Part shown: in pieces, positions 63,784 to 64,000 of the stretch
Layout of the letters: each line of letters starts with the position of its first letter
Position numbering within the stretch: position 1 is the stretch's first letter
Source of the DNA: Sphingomonas glacialis
Lineage (GTDB): Bacteria; Pseudomonadota; Alphaproteobacteria; Sphingomonadales; Sphingomonadaceae
Reading direction: 5' to 3'
Length of the DNA stretch: 64,000 nt
Assembly: GCF_006439055.1 (NCBI RefSeq)
Contig: NZ_RCZC01000002.1
Span: 853,220 to 917,219, forward strand
The notes under the pieces: model-generated
The model's database searches: none
What the model was told of the DNA's origin: nothing
What the model saw: the letters and a program-made list of their open reading frames with translations, nothing else
Program-made: the position numbers and the translations under genes

Positions 63784-64000
63784 ATGTCCCTCGAATTCTC
63801 GGTCTCACGTCGCGGCGCGCTGGCGATCGCCGGCGCCGGCTTGCTCTCCGCTTGCGTCAAGGGCTCGGCCAAAAAGCTGGTGATCGGCGATCAGCGCGGC
63901 GGCGTCCAGGCGCTGCTCGCGGCGTCGGGCGAGCTCAAGACCGTCCCCTACGCGATCGAGTGGGCACAATTTCCCAATGCCGCGCCGTTGATCGAGGCGC
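63784..64000 (+). CDS. SsuA-like substrate-binding lipoprotein, N-terminal part
   Basis: The first 72 residues are visible before the window ends. MSLEFSVSRRGALAIAGAG has a twin arginine, followed by LLSAC, a lipobox, so it is probably Tat-exported and lipid-anchored. The mature part KLVIGDQRGGVQALLAASGEL and VPYAIEWAQFPNAAPLIEA matches the start of aliphatic sulfonate-binding proteins. AAGGATC is eight bases before the ATG. It starts 26 bp after the receptor stop and supplies the missing binding protein of the SsuBC-like transporter. Confidence 0.9.
   Translation, partial: MSLEFSVSRRGALAIAGAGLLSACVKGSAKKLVIGDQRGGVQALLAASGELKTVPYAIEWAQFPNAAPLIEA

Overview
The window is GC-rich, densely packed alphaproteobacterial chromosome. 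The gene set (a pcm-tolC-popZ-valS block, several TonB-dependent receptors with alanine/proline-rich N-termini, Flp-type pilins, the DUF2256/DUF423/DUF2218 small families) points to Sphingomonas or a close relative; this is inferred from families and base composition, not from a search. I see no CRISPR array, no intact insertion sequence and no rRNA. Two tRNAs are present, Cys(GCA) and Thr(TGT).

Layout. 1-7.3 kb, minus strand: PCMT-family methyltransferase, TolC-family exporter, PopZ-like polar protein, S9 peptidase, a small secreted protein and the start of valS (cut by the left edge). 7.3-8.9 kb: tRNA-Cys, mutT-type NUDIX gene, and three Flp pilin genes, the third broken by an in-frame stop. 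8.9-12.8 kb, minus: accA, xerD, a large secreted protein and a 45-residue membrane peptide. 12.8-16.3 kb, plus: aroK-aroB, a DUF2256 zinc peptide, then a fluoride riboswitch with its promoter in front of a CLC-F type fluoride exporter. 16.4-21 kb, minus: DUF423 protein, KefB/C-like antiporter, IscU-like scaffold, CvpA, radA. 21-28 kb: stand-alone BLUF photoreceptor, GST, glycosyltransferase, two small candidate ORFs, a DUF2218 gene with a YqjI-like PadR regulator and two identical palindromic operators, rarA with two overlapping followers, and tRNA-Thr.

28.7-43 kb is a carbohydrate utilisation locus: esterase, a beta-propeller protein, GH3 glycosidase, MFS permease, DUF1593 nucleoside-hydrolase-like protein, TonB receptor, a LacI regulator, and a plus-strand run of two Gfo/Idh/MocA dehydrogenases and one unknown gene. 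The same operator-like 12-mer lies before the receptor and before the dehydrogenase run, so one LacI protein may control both arms.

43-53 kb is a complete biotin-independent malonate decarboxylase locus: mdcA-C-D-E-G-B-H on minus and, divergently, MadLM malonate importer, GntR regulator and acetyl-CoA synthetase on plus. Malonate enters through MadLM, is decarboxylated to acetate by MdcACDE after cofactor loading by MdcB/G/H, and the acetate is activated by Acs. The importer appears to be translated behind a 16-codon upstream ORF. 53-55 kb is a small accessory pocket with three hypothetical genes and a repeated 15-mer.

55-64 kb is an organosulfur acquisition locus running off the right edge: LysR regulator, ABC permease and ATPase of the SsuC/SsuB type, SsuD-like flavin monooxygenase, thiol-dioxygenase-like cupin, triple-rhodanese protein, GST, TonB receptor and the start of an SsuA-like binding protein. 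The tight coupling of monooxygenase, thiol dioxygenase, rhodanese and GST is the best candidate here for an incompletely described pathway.
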